Source of the DNA: Isoetes taiwanensis
Taxonomy: Eukaryota > Streptophyta > Lycopodiopsida > Isoetales > Isoetaceae
Direction: 5' to 3'
DNA: 64,000 nt
Assembly (NCBI GenBank): GCA_021234155.1
Contig: JAJEKV010000275.1
Span: 376,501 to 440,500, forward strand
The position numbers and the translations under genes are program-made. Shown in pieces: positions 1 through 11,500 of the stretch (its first letter is position 1; each line of letters opens with the position of its first letter). Under the pieces are notes generated by a model. That model worked only from the letters and a program-made list of their open reading frames with translations. It did no database searches and was not told the DNA's origin.

Positions 1-853
1 AACCATGGGCATGCTAGAAGGGTGACATGACAGTTTTGGCTCGCCCTTGCATCTAGATGGTTAGAGTCACCCTTGAACACATGTTTGAGGAGTGCTAATC
101 AAACGGATGGCTTGCCTTGTACATCCTATGCTTAGATTAGAGCACTAGGCAAGGAATGCATTGAATGAGAGGTCCACTAGCATGCATAGTCCTCTTATTT
201 GAAAGATTATCAAAAAATTGGATGTTTTTACTCATTCACAAAGTGAGAACAAAGAAAAACACATGGGACATGAGCTACCATTGGAGCTTGTGGAGTAGTC
301 ATGAAGTTGTTTTGGAGGAATACCCCATTTCTTGGTCATAGTCCCTAAACATGGACTCATTCGAAAGATAAAAAAATTTGGGGTTGAGGAACACCCCATT
401 TCTTGGTCATGCATGGGAAAGGGGAAAATTTTCCATCCGCATTGGATTTCCAACTTTTATTTTCGGAGATGTTTCTTGGGACATGAACTCTTATTTGAAT
501 GATGGGATTAGCAAACGACGCAATTTTGGTGCCTTGGGACATGAGCTCAGTAATTTCATGCAATGCATCTACAACAATTCATATCTGTATCTAATATTCA
601 ATGACCTTATTATATCTCCTATCTTGTGTATCAATTTGCCTCCTTATCAAACATGTCTTTCCATTGTACATTTAGCCATCATCTTCTACATTATCATTTT
701 CATGTAATAGTTCTTGACACTCCTCCATGTTTACATACAAGTCGTGATCAATACAGATCTCTTGTTGTACTGGAGTATCATTCTCATCAATGTCGAGAAA
801 AACAAATATACCATCGTTACATTCTTTTTCCTCTTCAATAGGTTCACCATCAT
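1..853. other. Non-coding stretch inside the CACTA element
   Basis: No gene is recognised here. Short dispersed repeats are visible: CCCCATTTCTTGGTCAT at 323-339 and 394-410, and GGGACATGA followed by G/A and CT at 265-276, 478-489 and 537-548. They may be subterminal repeats of the far end of the transposon, but this is inference. Confidence 0.4.
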
Positions 854-1060
854 CTATTGTTGTTGGTGGAATTCAATGTCATCGATGCCTTCTCCCTCAA
901 CGTCCATAGCCATGTCCCCTCCCTCAAAAACATCTAGACCTTCTCCTCCTCCTCCAACCTCATCCATGCCTTCTCCCTCAACATCCATAGCAATGCCCTC
1001 TCCCTCAACATCGACGCCTTCTCTTCCTTCATCTTCTACATCCTCTGCAAGAGAAGGCAC
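854..1060 (-). pseudogene. Acidic repeat segment downstream of the transposase
   Basis: The minus strand encodes a short run of imperfect repeats around DVEGEG, interspersed with glycine and methionine and very rich in Asp and Glu. No domain is recognised. It lies just 3' of the transposase on the same strand, so it may be the degenerate C-terminal tail of that protein or a second CACTA product. The reverse frame is Ser/Pro-rich and open only because of the repeat. Confidence 0.3.
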
Positions 1061-1293
1061 TACCTCATAATTTTTATCCGTCGGGGTTGACCTCGCATGA
1101 AAGTACCCAGATCAATAACCTATGAAAAAACTAGCATTGCTTTTTCGATGATGAAGATTCAACCTCGCATCACGATAACCAATCTCGATCATTAGGTGCG
1201 TGGTGCGACATATATACTTGTTGACACTTCTCCTGGAAAAATGCAAGGGTCATTGTCTTCGAATCAAACGTAGACTTGACTTGAACTAAACCA

Positions 1294-4140
1294 CTAGAAC
1301 TGTGGACGGAATGTGGCATTCCCGCCCGAATTGTGCATCGAACCATCTAACTCAAAACAGACTTTGGTGAATTGTCGAAAATCAAGTTCCAAAATTTGTT
1401 GTATTTTTCCAACATATTCAATCTCAGCTTCTATCGTGTTCGTGTCCCTTGCACTAGCGCTGACTTGCAACCGTAGAAAAGTAGATATCACACCACAATC
1501 AAAAGTGACACAACCTTCATCCCTTTTTTCAACCCGAAAGTGGGCCCATTGCAAATATATCCATTGTACAATGAAACCTGCAAAATCGAGCAAAGATTGA
1601 CATAATGTAAACAAGTACAAGCTTCAAAGAAATATAACTTACCCAACTTGAAGGTCCAAAGGCAATTTCTCTTTCCTCATCAGTTACAGAGTTGGGGTCC
1701 TCTCTCTTTGACGCTAAGACTGTCTTTAATATCCAATCTTCGGGCATAGTATCTGGTAGTGTGCATAGCTCGGGGAGGGTATGGTGCTCGTGGATTGTTG
1801 TCGCCATTGTCGCCGTTTCTAGTTCCTTGGCTTGCTTTAGCTCATCATACTTTCGAACCCATTTCTCCATGCATTGCTCATTATGCACTAAATTTGATTG
1901 CATTAAGCTCATCGTGTTTTTAGTTTGTAATTGCGCCCTTTGCTATGTAGCTTATCCAAGCTTTGTTCATGTTGTAGGAACGACACTGCTTCCTTATCAA
2001 CTTTCTTAAGATACGTTGATATGGCAAACTTGCAATCCTCGGCAACCCATCCTTCAGACATGCTCCCTTCAGGCTTAGCAAATTGCCTCACAAAGTCCTT
2101 AAGGACTTTCATGAATCGCTCAAGAAAAAACATCCAACGATAGGAGACGGGCCCTGCCCAATCAATGTCCTCAACTAGATGTACGAGCAAATGTACCTAT
2201 TATAAATAAATTTGTGAGAAACACTTGCGATAATGATCAGACATATAAAAAACTTTGTTACATTTTGAAACAAGCAAAGGTGCACCTGTATATCAAAGAA
2301 ACTTGTTGGGAACACTTTCTCAAATAGGCAAAGGACTTCAACGGATAGCTCCTTCATTTGTTGAAGGTCTTTTCTGTCAATCTCCTTTAATGATATCCAT
2401 CTGTAATGTAGAGATATCCTTCAATATACTTGTATCTATAATCACATCTACATAATCAAAGTTTGTAAATGAGCTTACCTACATAGCTTGGCCAATTTGA
2501 AAATAGGCTCGCAAACTTTAGAAGGCAGTCTGTCAGGTAGAACCATAGGTAAAATCTCCTACAAGACAAGGACAAAGAAAAACAATAATTAAAAAAACAG
2601 AGGTCAATAAACTATATGACATATATACTCATATTATAGGAACTTACTGTTAACAGCTTGTGGTAGTCATGGGACTTCAATCCGGTTAACTTATTGCCCT
2701 TCTTTGCCCAACACCTTTTAAAAGAGGAGCAGTACCCAGTTGGCATCTTCACTTCTTTAATAGACTCTTGCACAATATCCAAGTTCTTTTTAGTTAAAAC
2801 CCATGGCGGACGAGATTTTGGATTCTTTAGACTTGCATTACGACGGGGCTGTAATAATAAACAATCTTGTCGAGAAGCAACACTATCTTTCTCCCCAGTG
2901 ATATGCTGCCATAGAGAATCTGAAATATTTTTCATGATATGCATTGGATCCAATAAAGCCGTGTACTTCAACTCCCGCCAGTATGGTAACTCAAATAGTA
3001 TAGATAATCGTTTCATGCCATTTGGAGGAGTGACAATGATGTCATCAGGACCTTCATAAACATCGCTTGCATGTTCAGCCTCTTTCCATGCCTTGTCTTC
3101 TGCACGTTCCCATTGATCGAGCCAATCTCTTGTGGTCATGCACTTTGGAGTGTCTATTTTTGCTAGGGCTCCCCTACGTAATGGATGATCCATTGGTAAA
3201 AATCTTTCATGGCCCTCGTATACATGTTTCTTCAATGAACCAGAGTATCTTGATGTGATTTGGTCACCACAACGTACGCAAGCATATTGACCTTTAGTTT
3301 GTAGACCTATAGATATAAAAACAATTTTTATTATTGATGTAATTTTCATATAAAAAAGCCCTCAAAATAAATAAAAAGAACAAGAAGATACCGTTACATA
3401 TGCTGAGACCAGGATAGTCATGCATTGTCCACATTAATATAGCTTTCAGTGTAAATCTTTGCTCCCTAGATATTCTCTTAGAGATATCTACCATGGGAAC
3501 ACCACTCCATAGAGTTTTCAAGTCGTCAATTAAGGGTGATAGATATACATCAAAATTTTTAGGTTGTGAAGGGCCTGCAATATCAAGACTCAGCATGATT
3601 AAAGACTCCCACTACATTTTATATAAAAAAAATATATATATTCCTAATAGGACTAAATGAATTGTACAAACCTGGAATTATCATGCTCAAGATGATATGA
3701 CCCCCGCTTTGATGGACTCATGTGGAGGGATGTTATAGTTTACAAGCATGATCGGCCATGTGGACCTTGAGGTCATGTGGAGGGATGTTATTAGTTTACA
3801 AAAAGGATTGAAACCATAAAAAAAAGGATTGAAACCATGGAGCCCAAAGTGAATATGTCTTGGTTCATTTTGAAATTCGGGCCATCTGTTATTTATAAAT
3901 CTCCATGCCTTCGAATCAGCGGGAATGCGCATAACTCCATCATAGCTACAGTTATTTACATGCCAACCCATCAAGGCAGCAATCTCCTTTGTCCTAAACA
4001 TATGTTTAAGTCTAGGAATTATAGGAAAATACCGCAATACCTTGCATGGAATGGTCGAGCCTTGACATCTTTACGGTACCTCGACTGCTACATTTTGGAC
4101 AATGAACCATATCCTTGGTGTCCTTATAATATAAGGTACA
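1294..4140 (-). pseudogene. TNP2-type CACTA transposase, fragmented
   Basis: Cut-and-paste transposase remnant, read from high to low coordinates in several frames. A CPKC-type zinc-finger fragment lies near 4070-4140. The segment 3687-4037 contains RYFPIIPRLKHMF, HPAD-like IPADSKAW and GFNPF, all hallmarks of TNP2. The segment 3294-3596 contains PKNFDVYLSPLIDDLKTLW, close to the family's DIDVYLQPLIDELK motif. The segment 2612-3349 contains CxRCG and DPMHIMKNISDSL, matching the MHIEKN motif. The segment 1909-2190 carries RFMKVLKDFVRQFAKPEGSM (DUF4218-like), and 1294-1912 has EAEIEYVGKIQQILEL (DUF4216-like). Intact family members are about 1000 residues in a single reading frame; here stops and frame changes break it at least four times. 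It is a non-functional relic. Confidence 0.85.
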
Positions 4141-5087
4141 CTCGTTTGGACATACATGGATGTTCTCGACTCAAAACCAAGCGCCTTTATGAGCTTACGT
4201 GCCTTAATCCACTAGAAGGAACCTTGTTTTCGTGGAGGCAATATTTTGCAAATAAGTGCATACACAAATATATGATGATTAAGCCAACAAAGATAAACAA
4301 TAAAATTTCATATGTTCGAGAATTAAGAGTTAGAAGGGAAGGAAGAACCTTAATATTGCATCAATGATATCTTTATCATCATAAGCATGACCGTTTTGTT
4401 CCACGCAACATTTTTTTTTTTGAAGATATCTTATATTGCCCTTGCAAGTTGAGGAGGCATAGGTTAAATGTCAAGCAATTATCGATATTTTTGAAGTACC
4501 CCCGAGAAGAAATAATTTTTGTTTTGGCATCCACTCCGGATTAGCCAAGACTTTGCGATCATCAAGGTATTCAAATTACCCATCGATTTGGATCTACCTC
4601 AATGACTTCATCAACCCAAAAGAGGCGTGCATATCTTGTTTGTCAATGTCATTATCAATGCCTTGCATGAGAAACTCAAATTGAGCATGCTCAGACAACA
4701 AATCTTGAACCATCTCATTCATCATAAGCATGACCAAAGTGTTTTGTTCCACATTCCCATTAACTATAGGGTTTTTCTCATGCAATCTTTTTCCATATCA
4801 TCACGGTGGAACTTTGATATACGAGGAGCATCCGGTACCTATATAAAAAGAAGCATTTATCCAATATGTCAATAATACCCTTACTTTTAAGCTATTGACC
4901 ATTTTTTTCAAGCATTATAATAAATGTTTGAAATCTAACCACTAGGTATAAAGTTGCCAAGTAAGCACAACAATAAGTAGGAGCACATAAATTGAATAAA
5001 TAAAGAAATGAAAAATGAAAGAAACATAATGCACTTTGAATAGCATTAAGTGTTGCACATAGAATCTAAGCATTACACTTGATGGTG
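4141..5087. other. AT-rich interior of the CACTA element
   Basis: No supported gene. The poly-T run at 4410-4422 and short AT-rich stretches dominate. Part of the N-terminal transposase region or an intron could lie here, but no conserved motif is visible between the zinc-finger fragment near 4140 and the SET-like fragment. Confidence 0.35.
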
Positions 5088-5249
5088 TTAAGTATGCACA
5101 ACATTAATATGAGTACATGATTGAAAAAAAAAGCAAAGAAAAATGAAACAAGAACAAAGATTCAGATTTAATAAGATAAGTATCATTAATATCGAAAGTA
5201 GCGATTTATTAAAAATAAAAGTTTGTTTTAAATAACTAAAAGTTTTTAT

Positions 5250-5570
5250 CTCTACAAAAACCGACGTAGCCTCATGGAATTCATAGTCCAAAAATAACTC
5301 GTCGCCCTCTCTAAGGCTCTTGATAGCAACAACCATAACAAAGTGCTTACACATTCTTGTCATGAACTCCTCGCGATCATTACTTCTTTCTTCAAACATG
5401 CAATTGATGATATTTTTATTGCACCACAAATTTGCTGATCAGCCCCGCTTATAATTGCCATGTTCTTCCACACTCCACCATCAATGTAAAATCTCTTATC
5501 CTCATTGTACTCGATCTCATTTCCATAGTGCATGCATTATCAATTGTAAACCGTGATACCATCATAGAAA
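5250..5570 (-). pseudogene. SET-domain-like fragment inside the CACTA element
   Basis: On the minus strand, one frame near 5470-5540 reads GNEIEYNEDKRFYIDGG. After a frame change, 5250-5420 reads NCMFEERS, then VVAIKSLREGDELFLDYEF. The last part matches the C-terminal core of SET domains, where an aliphatic stretch and 'I-x-x-G-E-E-L-x-x-D-Y' close the S-adenosylmethionine and lysine site; the 'NC' resembles the NHxC region. SET proteins are mostly protein-lysine methyltransferases. The N-terminal half of the domain is not recognised and the frame is broken, so this cannot be active. It sits upstream of the transposase on the same strand, which suggests capture by the transposon or a separate CACTA-borne gene. 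Confidence 0.5.
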
Positions 5571-6152
5571 ATGAATAATATGTTAATGCTTCCCACTCGG
5601 ATGCACTATACTGACCTCCATAGATCATCAAAGGGACAATCAATTATATCCAAACACTAAGATTTTGGGCAATGAATAATCCCCTTCCGCATCCGTAGAG
5701 AGCGTGATCGCTTTTTATTACATACCGCACGACCCAATAAGTGAATATGTCACCTAAATTGGGCAATGGACCATTAAATAGACCTAATCTTCGGCCGATC
5801 TACGTGTGTTTTAATAATCTCTCAATGTGATGCGGCATTGGTAAATCAGGTATGTCACACCCCACAACTTGGTAACTACTTCCACCATGTACATTTATGT
5901 GGCTTGATCCACGAGTCCTATAGTGGGATGCACTTTGTGCAGAATCTATTTCATCATCATCTCCAACATGTCTCCAAACTCCCCGAAAAATTGATTATGC
6001 CTCGTTGTGTTGAGTTCTGTTTAACCATAGAATGCTTTTTAAATAAAAGACTATGTATTAACTAAAATACAACTATTACCCCAACATGCTAGATAATAAA
6101 ATAAACCTATAACAAATCAAATCATTTACTAACCTCGGTCCATCTAGTGGTG

Positions 6153-6347
6153 TTAGTTGTAGGGCACACCAAAACGCCTACAAAAGCTTTCAGAGCCCCA
6201 ATAAGTACCATTTGACCGCAAATGCCGCTCAATCACCGTGAGCCAACCGGCAGGCCGCCCCACACATGATTGACACCAACAAGGTTCAAACTCACCAAAG
6301 ATGGTGTCCTCGACGTGTCTCAAGCTACTGGCCGGGAGCAACCTCAA
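6153..6347 (-). pseudogene. Possible cysteine-rich N-terminal piece of a transposon protein
   Basis: The minus strand encodes a 64-residue stretch with CWCQSCVG followed about 13 residues later by ERHLRSNG. CACTA proteins often start with a C-x-C-x-x-C cluster followed by a xxHL..xG motif (transposase-associated domain), and this resembles it. It lies between the subterminal palindromes and the SET-like fragment, which is where the first exon of a CACTA gene would be expected. There is no more evidence than this motif. Confidence 0.3.
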
Positions 6348-6490
6348 GATCTATCAACTCTTTTATCCTCCTCCTCCTAGTACTAGGAGGAAGATTGCTA
6401 AAAAGGTTGGGATCCATACCAAGCGCCCAACAGAAGAGGAGCATAAGAAGGGAGCTGAAATGAACAGATTTGAAATAAATGGCTATATTA

Positions 6491-6850
6491 TTTGTCACGC
6501 GTGACAAACATTTGTCACGCGTGTCAAAAATTTGACACGCGTGACAAATTGTTGTCACGCGTGACAAATAATATAGCCGTTTATTTGTCACGCATGACAA
6601 CAAATATAGCCTTTGTCACGCGTGACAACAATTTGTCACCCGTGACAAAGTTTTGTCACGCGTGACAAAGGCTATAAACATTTGTCACGCATGACAAATA
6701 TTTGTCACGCGTGTCAAATTTTAGTCTTTTGTCACGGTTTTTGAGTTTGAATTTTTGTCACGAGTTGCAAAAAAAGATTTGCCTTTGTCACGAGTGGCAA
6801 AGTTAAAATACGTGACAAACTTTATTGGCGTGACAAATTTGCCCGTGACA
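6491..6850. repeat. Subterminal array of 18-bp palindromes (TTTGTCACGCGTGACAAA)
   Basis: About ten full copies of TTTGTCACGCGTGACAAA or one/two-base variants lie between 6491 and about 6720, separated by 1 to about 20 bp. They are followed by half-sites (TTTGTCACG, CGTGACAAA) up to 6850. Each full unit is a near-perfect palindrome centred on ACGCGT. The array directly abuts the CACTA terminus at 6873, so the best reading is the transposase-binding subterminal repeats of that element. Variants replace CGCG by CGCA or CCCG, as CpG decay would. Confidence 0.8.
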
Positions 6851-6873
6851 AAAGACCCTTGTGCCTTGTAGTG

Positions 6874-9720
6874 AATCGGTAATATATAAACTAAGCTTGA
6901 ATGCATAATGCTTTTTGATTGCCAAAATAGGGTAAGAATAAGGCTTTCTGTTTAGCAGGAAGGAATGTGGCTTCCGAGGTGGGGTCGTAAGAATAATATA
7001 AGGATAGAGTATAAATTTAAATTGACAGAAATTGGGGAATAACCTCACTCTATAGAATAGAATAGACATTATAGAATGTCTCTGAGACATTATAGTATGA
7101 GCAGACAAAAACCAGAGTGGCACATTGTAGACACATTGTGGGTATATGGGGTACCTTAAGGCAGTCAAATATGCCTGATAGGTTGTTAGAAGAAGAGCTC
7201 GCAACTGGCTCCAATATATCCAAGGCCTTTAAAGGGGATAACTGGATGGTAAAACTACTCTATCAATTGCTTAAGCAACATCAAACTGCTTCAAAATGAA
7301 ATACCTAGTCAATGATTACATGATAGTACATGGCTACTAATAAGGTTTGGAAAGTCAAAGTTGTTAGAGTGGCGCAGCCCCACCGGCCTTGGCTACGACA
7401 GTGAAGTTTTACCATGGACATTACGAAAATAAGGCAGAGATTGTCCTAAATTCTCTGATCATAAATCTGCAAGGAAAAACTCCAGACCCCTCTTCACTTC
7501 ATTAGCAATTGATGAGCACGTAAATGCTTTGTCAATTTTTGACATGACCTTTGAATATGAAAAGACCCGGTCTCACTATAGTAATGTGTAGAAAATGCAT
7601 ATGCACGATGTATAATTTGAAACGTTTGTTACCTTTAAATTAGAGATGTAGAAATAGAGGTAGTAGTGGTTATCACATCACATTTCGTAAGAAGTATTTG
7701 CCATCGTGGAGGAAACATAGACAAATTAGATGTTTATGCTCCTTTGGATACGGGAATGGCTTTTTACCCAGCATTCTAGGTAGTTGAAAATCCAGAATGC
7801 TAGATAAGAAGCCTTTGCATTAATGTAAGAATTGCCTACTCTAGTTTCAACGGTTGATTTGATCTTCTTTGATGGCCTTGATCTGATCCTGCAAGAACAG
7901 AGTCCAAAAAGAAGAGTAAAAACATGCAATCGACGGAATTACAAGATAGAAAAATCAGAAGAGAGAGTAAAAATGAACTGGACGATTTCCTTGAAATGAA
8001 GCTCTACCACGTGGCGAGATACGATTTGCAAATCAGGCTGAAACTAGGGTAAGCAGTCTTTACGTGATATTTCAAGGATCCATGGAATGGCAATTACACT
8101 TCAAAATATTTTGCTTTAATAACATATGCATATGCTATTAAAAGCCCTTAGGTTGACTCATATGTGAAGAAAATAGAAGGCTAGGAACAAAAGTCAGAAT
8201 TACCATTAACGAGACAGCATAAGAAATTCCAATATCAGGAAAGGGAGCTCTTGAAACATTGTTCTTATTATTGCAACTACTCATGGTTGAGTCCATGTCT
8301 TCCTCCATTATTTGGTAGCATGGAGCATAAGTTTGAATGTAGATATTAGCTTGTAGATTATAATGGAATAACTGAAAAACCATTGTCCTGCACCCGTATA
8401 TGTAGACTACTTTCAAGTCCAAATGCATGCCATCAAACTCAAAATATGTAGAAACAGAGAGGGATAATGGAAACCTCTTCAAAATTGTAAGTTTCATAAA
8501 GTGGCATGCAATGGGCCTTACATATGTTTATGGAGTTTAGCACTTCTGGTCTAATTGATTGTAAAACTATCCAAATACACCAAATGGTATTAACTAAGAG
8601 AATAGGATCCATGAGAGAAACATAATAGATAAAATACAACTACCTAAAATCTTGTTGTATAAAATTTCAACAAGATACTTGTATTGGAAGCATGAAACAT
8701 ACATATACATATAGCTCGAACATGATTTAACCAGTGTGGTTGCCATAAACAAAGCTATTCCACTTAATATCTGCCAGCATAAACCCACTAGGGAGAAAAT
8801 AGGTACATTGCTGTGTAAAGACCATTCGGAAATGTCTCTACAGAGAACATATACTAGAGAAATTGCTATCTGATGGACGAAATCAAAAGCAAATTTATTA
8901 CTACAATCTGAAAAAAATAGACACAATCCGAGCCAAACCCCCCTTCTCCTGCAAGCATAAACCCAAATAAAATATTGAAGCAATGTTGACTGAAGTGCAA
9001 AAATTGTTGCCCACGAACGGGTTTTATGGGAGGTGAAACAAATGAGCAAGGCTAAGTCACAAATAGAAATGCTAAGATGTTTTTGGTAATAATAGTTAGA
9101 GATATGAAGAGGAGAATAAATTACAGTCTGCGTCTCGGCTTCAATTTTCTTATATGAACAAGTTGAGATGTCCCTATGCTGTCAATAGAATTTGAAGTTT
9201 CTATCTATATCAATTAATAATACAAAATCCCTATTTTTCCTGCAAGAATATTGGAAAGAAACTTCGAAGTAGCTCTGCCCTGAGAACAAAGAATTTGATC
9301 ATGCCAATAATTCCATCTTAGATCAAATGCATATGTAGAATCCCTGCATCCAATGTTCTAATCACAATCTGCAAGAAAGAATGCAAGCTTAAACATCGAA
9401 AGGAGAAAAGACTATACATTGCATGTATGCTAATAATCAAAAGGCATACACTTGTTCAGAAACATGAGAATTTTTGAGATCTGAACACCATTTTCCACAA
9501 TTTAACTATACTATTTGTTGGGACAAAAGTTAGGGATATAAAATGAGCAGAATTAATAATTTCATGTCTCTAAACTGGAAAATAGTCTCATGTAACTTTC
9601 TCCAGTAGCGAATGAAGGACTTACAATGCCTCCTATGGGGAAATCATAAATTGCAAAGATAATTCTAGAGTAACTTTTGTAATCTACCTGAACATTGCAT
9701 GCATTCGAGAACAACGCTAA
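6874..9720. other. AT-rich DNA without a supported gene
   Basis: No protein family is recognised on either strand. On the minus strand several 'CTTGCAG' acceptor-like sites (for example near 7890, 8945 and 9240) precede short open stretches, such as the one at 8138-8340 ending in a possible donor. An unrecognised multi-exon gene on the minus strand is possible but not supported by any motif. Confidence 0.35.
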
Positions 9721-9721
9721 A

Positions 9722-9870
9722 GAATAGAATAGAATAGTTTTTTTAACGTCCACGGAGACCAATAGGTCATGGGACCCATACAATGGGCTAGTACAATCAT
9801 TACTACTAGGATTAAAAAACCCTGCCTCGAAAGGTTTTCAAGGGAAAAACCTTTGCAGTAATGATGATAC
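9722..9870 (-). mobile_element. LINE 3' end (5'-truncated), family tail (TATTC)n
   Basis: Read on the minus strand this piece has a hairpin-like segment (AAGGTTTTTCCCTTGAAAAC followed by a G-rich/T-rich partner), then GGTCTCCGTGGACGTTAAAA and a (CTATT)n tail. The same order of blocks closes the LINE at 48375-49621, so this is a 3' fragment of that LINE family or of a SINE using its tail. No coding part remains. Confidence 0.65.
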
Positions 9871-9899
9871 TAGACAAGCGGAGATAATGACTACTGAGG

Positions 9900-11278
9900 G
9901 CTCAGTAATTGCAGATGTTTATCTAGAACCTCAAGTATATATAATGCCAAGTCATGCACAGATGCTACCAGGACCCTAAATGTGTGTATTATAGGGGTTG
10001 CAGAGGCAAGAACTAGTGCCCTTTCAGATGTGGATGAGGCTTTGCTTTTCTTCACTGACGACATGCATGTGAAGGTTGCTAGAGTTGTCTCTGTGACATG
10101 CGTGGGAGTAGTAAGGCCAGATCATTCTTGACGTCTCTTGGTTGAACTTCAAGATGCTCTCAGTCGCCAACATGTTCTTCAGCATGGAAACCATCTCAGC
10201 GGCGCTAGTTTCTTAATACAAGAGGACCTCCCCCCCTTTCAATTGTCTAACCGTCAGGAAGAGCTCTCCAAGGTGAGGGCAACTCGCCTTCAAAGGAAAT
10301 GGGCAGGGAGGAGGCGCCACAATCATTCTAGATCAATGGGCATTTGAATCCTTGGATTGGCTATGTCTAGACAATTTAAATAGCACAGAATTACTATTAG
10401 GCATTAGCATCATCTTTTTTTGTAGTTTTAGATTTCCTGCCCCTTTTGTTGTTTGGTCCTATGGCCAATTTGGTCTCCGTGGATGTTAAAAACCTATCTA
10501 ACTATTTGTCTATCTTTTAGCATGTCAGAAAGCTTGATTATCTGCAAAACAAAGATCATTTCACATAATTAGTCACAATAGGTACATAAATATGAGGAAT
10601 GGACATAGTGTAAGAACAATTGATTGATAAAACAAAAGGATAGTTATTGACAAAACAAAAAGATAATTTAGCTTTCTCTACATTTGCACACAACCCTTTC
10701 ATAAAACAACATCCACCGATCATTTTCCAAACATCTGCAAACAACAAAAACCCATGCCTCTTCACGTCACTAACATTCGATATCCAGGGTTGGAAAAATA
10801 TTTGAGGTATAACTAGGAAATTATGGGTGTATGTTAGTTTATACCAGATTTTCTATATACTAGAATTCAAATACATCATAATTTACATGTAAACTCTAGT
10901 AGTCTTTTTCCCCGCTTGTAAAAGTGACCAAACAATAAAATATCCAATTGGTAACCCTTGAGCCTAATCCCCACTTTTTCGATCCTTGCCAATATCACCT
11001 ATGTTGGGGAGTTTATATATCGAGTAAAGTCACTTTGACCCTTAAAGTCAGCTTATTGTCAAGATATATTTTAATGTCACCTTTATACTTATAGGCACCT
11101 GAACCTAAACCTAAACCTATCTTGCCCTATTTTAACCCCTCATTTGTAGTTCACTCCTTTTGTAGTCGTTTACCTCAATCCTAGAGCCTGAACTCTAGTG
11201 CCTTCAATTACAACCAATATCGCATCAAATTCAACATAGTTGTTGTGGCCATCCAAGAAGATAAAATGTGACCTTTTA
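9900..11278. other. Non-coding stretch with one LINE-tail relic
   Basis: No recognised gene. A plus-strand stretch at about 10010-10345 is open apart from a few stops and encodes Leu/Arg-rich sequence without known motifs. At 10453-10500 a copy of the LINE/SINE 3' end (ATGGCCAATTTGGTCTCCG, then GGATGTTAAAAACC) is visible, so the preceding part may be LINE sequence too. Confidence 0.35.
10453..10500 (+). mobile_element. LINE/SINE 3'-end relic
   Basis: It contains TTTGGTCCTATGGCCAATTT, then GGTCTCCGTGGATGTTAAAA, the block that closes the LINE 3' ends at 9722-9870 and 49540-49621. The tail has decayed to CTATCTAACTATTTGTCTATC. Confidence 0.55.
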
Positions 11279-11500
11279 AGATAGATAGATAGTATTTTAA
11301 CGTCACGCCACTAGGCAGCATCCAACTGGACATGTGACCACACACCACACTACATTGCTTGGTTGGGCCCTGCCCCCAACCACTTTACATTGCGTCTGTG
11401 GGTTTTGACACCCAACAGTTCAGAGTGCGATTCTGGGCGGTCTCGAACTCGAGACCTATAGTTGCTAGACCTAGTGTGTTACCACTAGACTAAACGCCCA
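11279..11500 (-). mobile_element. tRNA-derived SINE
   Basis: The head on the minus strand (11500 down to about 11434) resembles a tRNA. TGGGCG at the 5' end can pair with CGCCCA at the 3' end of the head, TAGTCTAGTGGTA matches the pol III A box, and GGTCTCGAGTTCGAGACC contains the B box and can form the T arm. The body follows, and the element ends in GTGGCGTGACGTTAAAATA with a (CTAT)n tail near 11280-11292. The end is similar to the LINE 3' ends in this window, fitting a SINE mobilised by that LINE. An 18-bp piece (GCTAGACCTAGTGTGTTA) is repeated at about 11464 and 11503, outside the head. Confidence 0.75.

Larger units (their letters stand above)
1..6873 (-). mobile_element. CACTA (En/Spm-type) DNA transposon, truncated by the window edge
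   Basis: The plus strand ends in TTGTAGTG at 6866-6873, so the minus strand starts with CACTACAAG, the usual plant CACTA terminus. Directly inside lies a dense array of short palindromes, as expected of subterminal transposase-binding repeats. Further in, on the same strand, are a TNP2-type transposase remnant with its DUF4218-like and DUF4216-like C-terminal parts. The opposite terminus was not found; no convincing CACTA end is visible in 1-850, so the element probably runs off the window. Many frameshifts show this copy is not autonomous. Confidence 0.8.

Noticed and set aside
3837-4367. A 176-codon plus-strand frame
   Set aside because: It is the reverse-strand shadow of the TNP2 transposase region.
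6491-6720. CRISPR-like regular repeat array
   Set aside because: The repeats are palindromes, the spacing is irregular (1-20 bp), and the context is a plant transposon end.
8138-9049. Membrane-protein-like frames on the minus strand
   Set aside because: Hydrophobic but with no family motif; AT-rich sequence often gives such frames.
11434-11500. Functional tRNA gene on the minus strand
   Set aside because: It has A and B boxes and acceptor-like ends, but the anticodon arm is not clean and it leads straight into a SINE body and tail.
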